Below, piece by piece: positions 6,392-7,465 of a stretch of DNA of 7,465 nucleotides. Location: NCBI GenBank assembly GCA_002408065.1, contig DHQI01000015.1, positions 45,258 to 52,722 on the forward strand. The letters run 5' to 3'. How positions within the stretch are numbered: the first letter of the stretch is position 1; the number at the start of each line of letters is the position of its first letter. The notes beneath the pieces were generated by a model, which had not been told where the DNA came from, did not search any database, and saw only the letters and a list, made by a program, of their open reading frames with translations. This DNA comes from Bacteroidales bacterium UBA5342 (GTDB lineage: Bacteria > Bacteroidota > Bacteroidia > Bacteroidales > UBA5342). The translations under genes and the position numbers were made by a program.

Positions 6392-6402
6392 TTATGCCCA
6401 AG
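6261..6402 (+). repeat. attC-like imperfect palindrome, 142 nt
   Basis: This site separates the HEAT gene from the lipoprotein gene. TAAC (6271-6274) pairs with GTTA (6391-6394). An asymmetric internal loop follows (AAT 6275-6277 against TAACC 6386-6390). An 18-position stem then pairs 6278-6295 with 6368-6385 (16 of 18). The remaining 72 nt (6296-6367) form a variable terminal part containing small hairpins such as GGG-TTTTAG-CCC (6314-6325). Outer R boxes, a spacer with unequal sides, inner L boxes and a variable end, in a length near 60-140 nt, match integron attC architecture. The R box GTTATGC departs from the textbook GTTRRRY at one position. Confidence 0.75.
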
Positions 6403-6501
6403 CAAAAAAACACCCATTTAGTAGTGAACTAAGAGATTTATAAACCTTACAAAAAACGATTATAATAATTTATGAGATGTCCAATATTTAATTTAGAAAA
6501 G

Positions 6502-7227
6502 ATGAGTAGAATATTAACAAATGTATTTAATCTAGGTCTTTCATTTTTACTGTCACTAAGTATCGTATCTTGCGAAAAGGAGACTGAAGAAGTGAAAATT
6601 AGTCTTATACCTTTAGAAGTCGGTAACAAGTGGGTTTATAACTCGTATTCCGTGACAGGAGAGTATGAAATATTTGATCGTAAAGACTCACTTGAAATTA
6701 TAGATCTAGTGAATAAAGACATAAATGGAGATGAGAAGCAAGTCTATTCATTCAAACAATCTACCTTAGAAACCAGTTATTTCCATTTGTGGAATGCCAG
6801 GGATTTTTGCTATAAGTACATAAAACGTGCTAACAGATATTACCTTTTACCTATAGATGCAATAGTAATCCCCAGGACGGATACCTTGCCAGATTACCAT
6901 ACTGTTAGACTTACTAAGAATCCAATTATTGAGGGAGAATCTTGGATTTCAGAGTATGTGACAAGTTATCTTCATTTTGAAAATGACACCTTTAGATATA
7001 TCTCAGAAGACAGGAAGTTGGAAATACAATGTATAAGTACTAACTCGATAGTAAATACAGATATGGGCTATAGTGAATGTGTAGCTTATCAAATAAAGGA
7101 TGCTATGTTTAACTACTATGAAATAGTTTATTATACAATTGGTATAGGCCCTGTTCGAGAAGAAGAATATCATAATGGAGAACTTTACAGGGTGAAGAAG
7201 CTGTGCGATTATACAGTGTTGCAGTAA
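6502..7227 (+). CDS. Putative outer-membrane or periplasmic lipoprotein
   Basis: The protein is a small secreted lipoprotein of unknown function. From M at 6502 (241 aa) it has a basic residue at position 3, a hydrophobic stretch (NLGLSFLLSLSIV) and a lipobox SIVSC with the lipidated cysteine at residue 24. A longer start at 6472 (251 aa, cysteine at 34) would add a charged leader, so I prefer 6502. After a short acidic linker comes PLEVGNKWVYNSYS, a motif common in small Bacteroidota lipoproteins that are predicted to be beta-rich. The rest is rich in aromatic residues (for example YYEIVYYTIGIGPV near the end), consistent with a beta-sandwich, and shows no catalytic motif. It is the only gene of cassette 2 and has no visible TAnnTTTG promoter of its own, so it may depend on upstream transcription. 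The A/T-rich codon use resembles the HEAT gene. Confidence 0.85.
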   Translation: MSRILTNVFNLGLSFLLSLSIVSCEKETEEVKISLIPLEVGNKWVYNSYSVTGEYEIFDRKDSLEIIDLVNKDINGDEKQVYSFKQSTLETSYFHLWNARDFCYKYIKRANRYYLLPIDAIVIPRTDTLPDYHTVRLTKNPIIEGESWISEYVTSYLHFENDTFRYISEDRKLEIQCISTNSIVNTDMGYSECVAYQIKDAMFNYYEIVYYTIGIGPVREEEYHNGELYRVKKLCDYTVLQ

Positions 7228-7254
7228 AGGGGCAAAGGCTAAAAAAAAGAAACA

Positions 7255-7276
7255 TTTTTCCATTAGGAGGGAAAAA
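7255..7276. terminator. Weak hairpin after lipoprotein gene
   Basis: TTTTTCC (7255-7261) pairs with GGAAAAA (7270-7276) across 8 nt, 28 bp after the lipoprotein stop codon. An A-run at 7241-7248 would be a U-tract on the minus strand. The stem is A/T-rich, so this is only a possible terminator. Confidence 0.25.
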
Positions 7277-7392
7277 CGCAAAAAACCACAAAATACAGAA
7301 CATATACAAAATTTAAAGAAGAAAGGTATCGTTTTTCTAAAGACTAGATAAATAAGAAATTTACTTAACGACATTAAAAAAAGATAATGCCA

Positions 7393-7465
7393 GGGCATAA
7401 CAATCTAGTATATGTAATGTGCCAGTTTGGCTGTAACACAAACTTCAGTGGTTTCTAGCAGCTCC
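7393..7465 (+). repeat. Second attC-like site, left part only
   Basis: GGGCATAAC at 7393-7401 runs into AATCTAGTATA at 7402-7412. It shares TAACAAT (7398-7404) and GTATA (7408-7412) with the left arm of the first site (6271-6277 and 6278-6282), with three extra bases between them. GCCAGTTTGGC (7421-7431) is a small hairpin that would sit in the variable part. The right arm lies beyond the window. The prediction is a later TATAC followed within about 10 nt by GTTA. Confidence 0.6.

Larger units (their letters stand above)
6392..7465 (+). mobile_element. Gene cassette 2 (lipoprotein), truncated by window end
   Basis: The cassette begins at T6392 and continues past the window. Its left end GTTATGCCC (6391-6399) is exactly complementary to GGGCATAAC (7393-7401), the left arm of the next palindrome. 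It holds one ORF on the same strand as cassette 1. Its right boundary should be a GTT a few dozen to about 100 bases beyond 7465. Confidence 0.55.

Noticed and set aside
6234..6443. Plus-strand ORF of 69 codons over the attC-like palindrome
   Set aside because: It overlaps the end of the HEAT gene and its sequence is dictated by the inverted repeat. It resembles no protein.
7003..7398. Minus-strand ORF rich in F, L and I
   Set aside because: It is antisense to the lipoprotein gene and runs through A-runs read as Phe/Lys-type codons. The hydrophobic look comes from A/T-rich composition.

Overview
The window looks like a piece of a Bacteroidota chromosome. The evidence is a Bacteroidota-like phosphoglycerate kinase, promoters matching the Bacteroidota pattern (TTG, about 20 nt, TAnnTTTG), starts preceded by A/T-rich leaders instead of strong Shine-Dalgarno sequences, and a 'VGNKWVY' lipoprotein. 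I cannot name the genus.

Positions 1-2665 are housekeeping, all on the minus strand. They hold phosphoglucosamine mutase (glmM, C-terminus beyond the window), a spacer with a 15-bp minisatellite and a terminator, then pgk with a good promoter at 2635-2665. Positions 2666-7465 are accessory, visibly richer in A/T, with all genes on the plus strand. They hold a tyrosine recombinase (2927-4504), a HEAT-repeat protein (4718-6247) and a small lipoprotein (6502-7227).

The accessory half reads as an integron-like gene-capture platform that does not use a classical IntI. The recombinase carries three HARP-like repeats in front of a complete tyrosine-recombinase catalytic domain, and it lacks the extra segment specific to IntI. 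Downstream are a promoter placed like an integron Pc, a 13-6-13 bp palindromic core site with extra half-sites (attI-like), and two gene cassettes, each ending in a long imperfect palindrome (attC-like; the second is cut by the window end).

The strongest evidence is the pairing of the cassette ends. The left end of each cassette is complementary to the left arm of the palindrome at the end of that same cassette: GTTACCGCCAATTG at 4684 with CAACTGGCGGTAAC at 6261 (13/14), and GTTATGCCC at 6391 with GGGCATAAC at 7393 (9/9). The two arms of a single palindrome fit each other less well at that point. Integron cassettes behave this way because the R' box of an inserted circle ends up at its far side. 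The mobility model is inference; the repeats, their spacing and the catalytic residues are read directly from the sequence.
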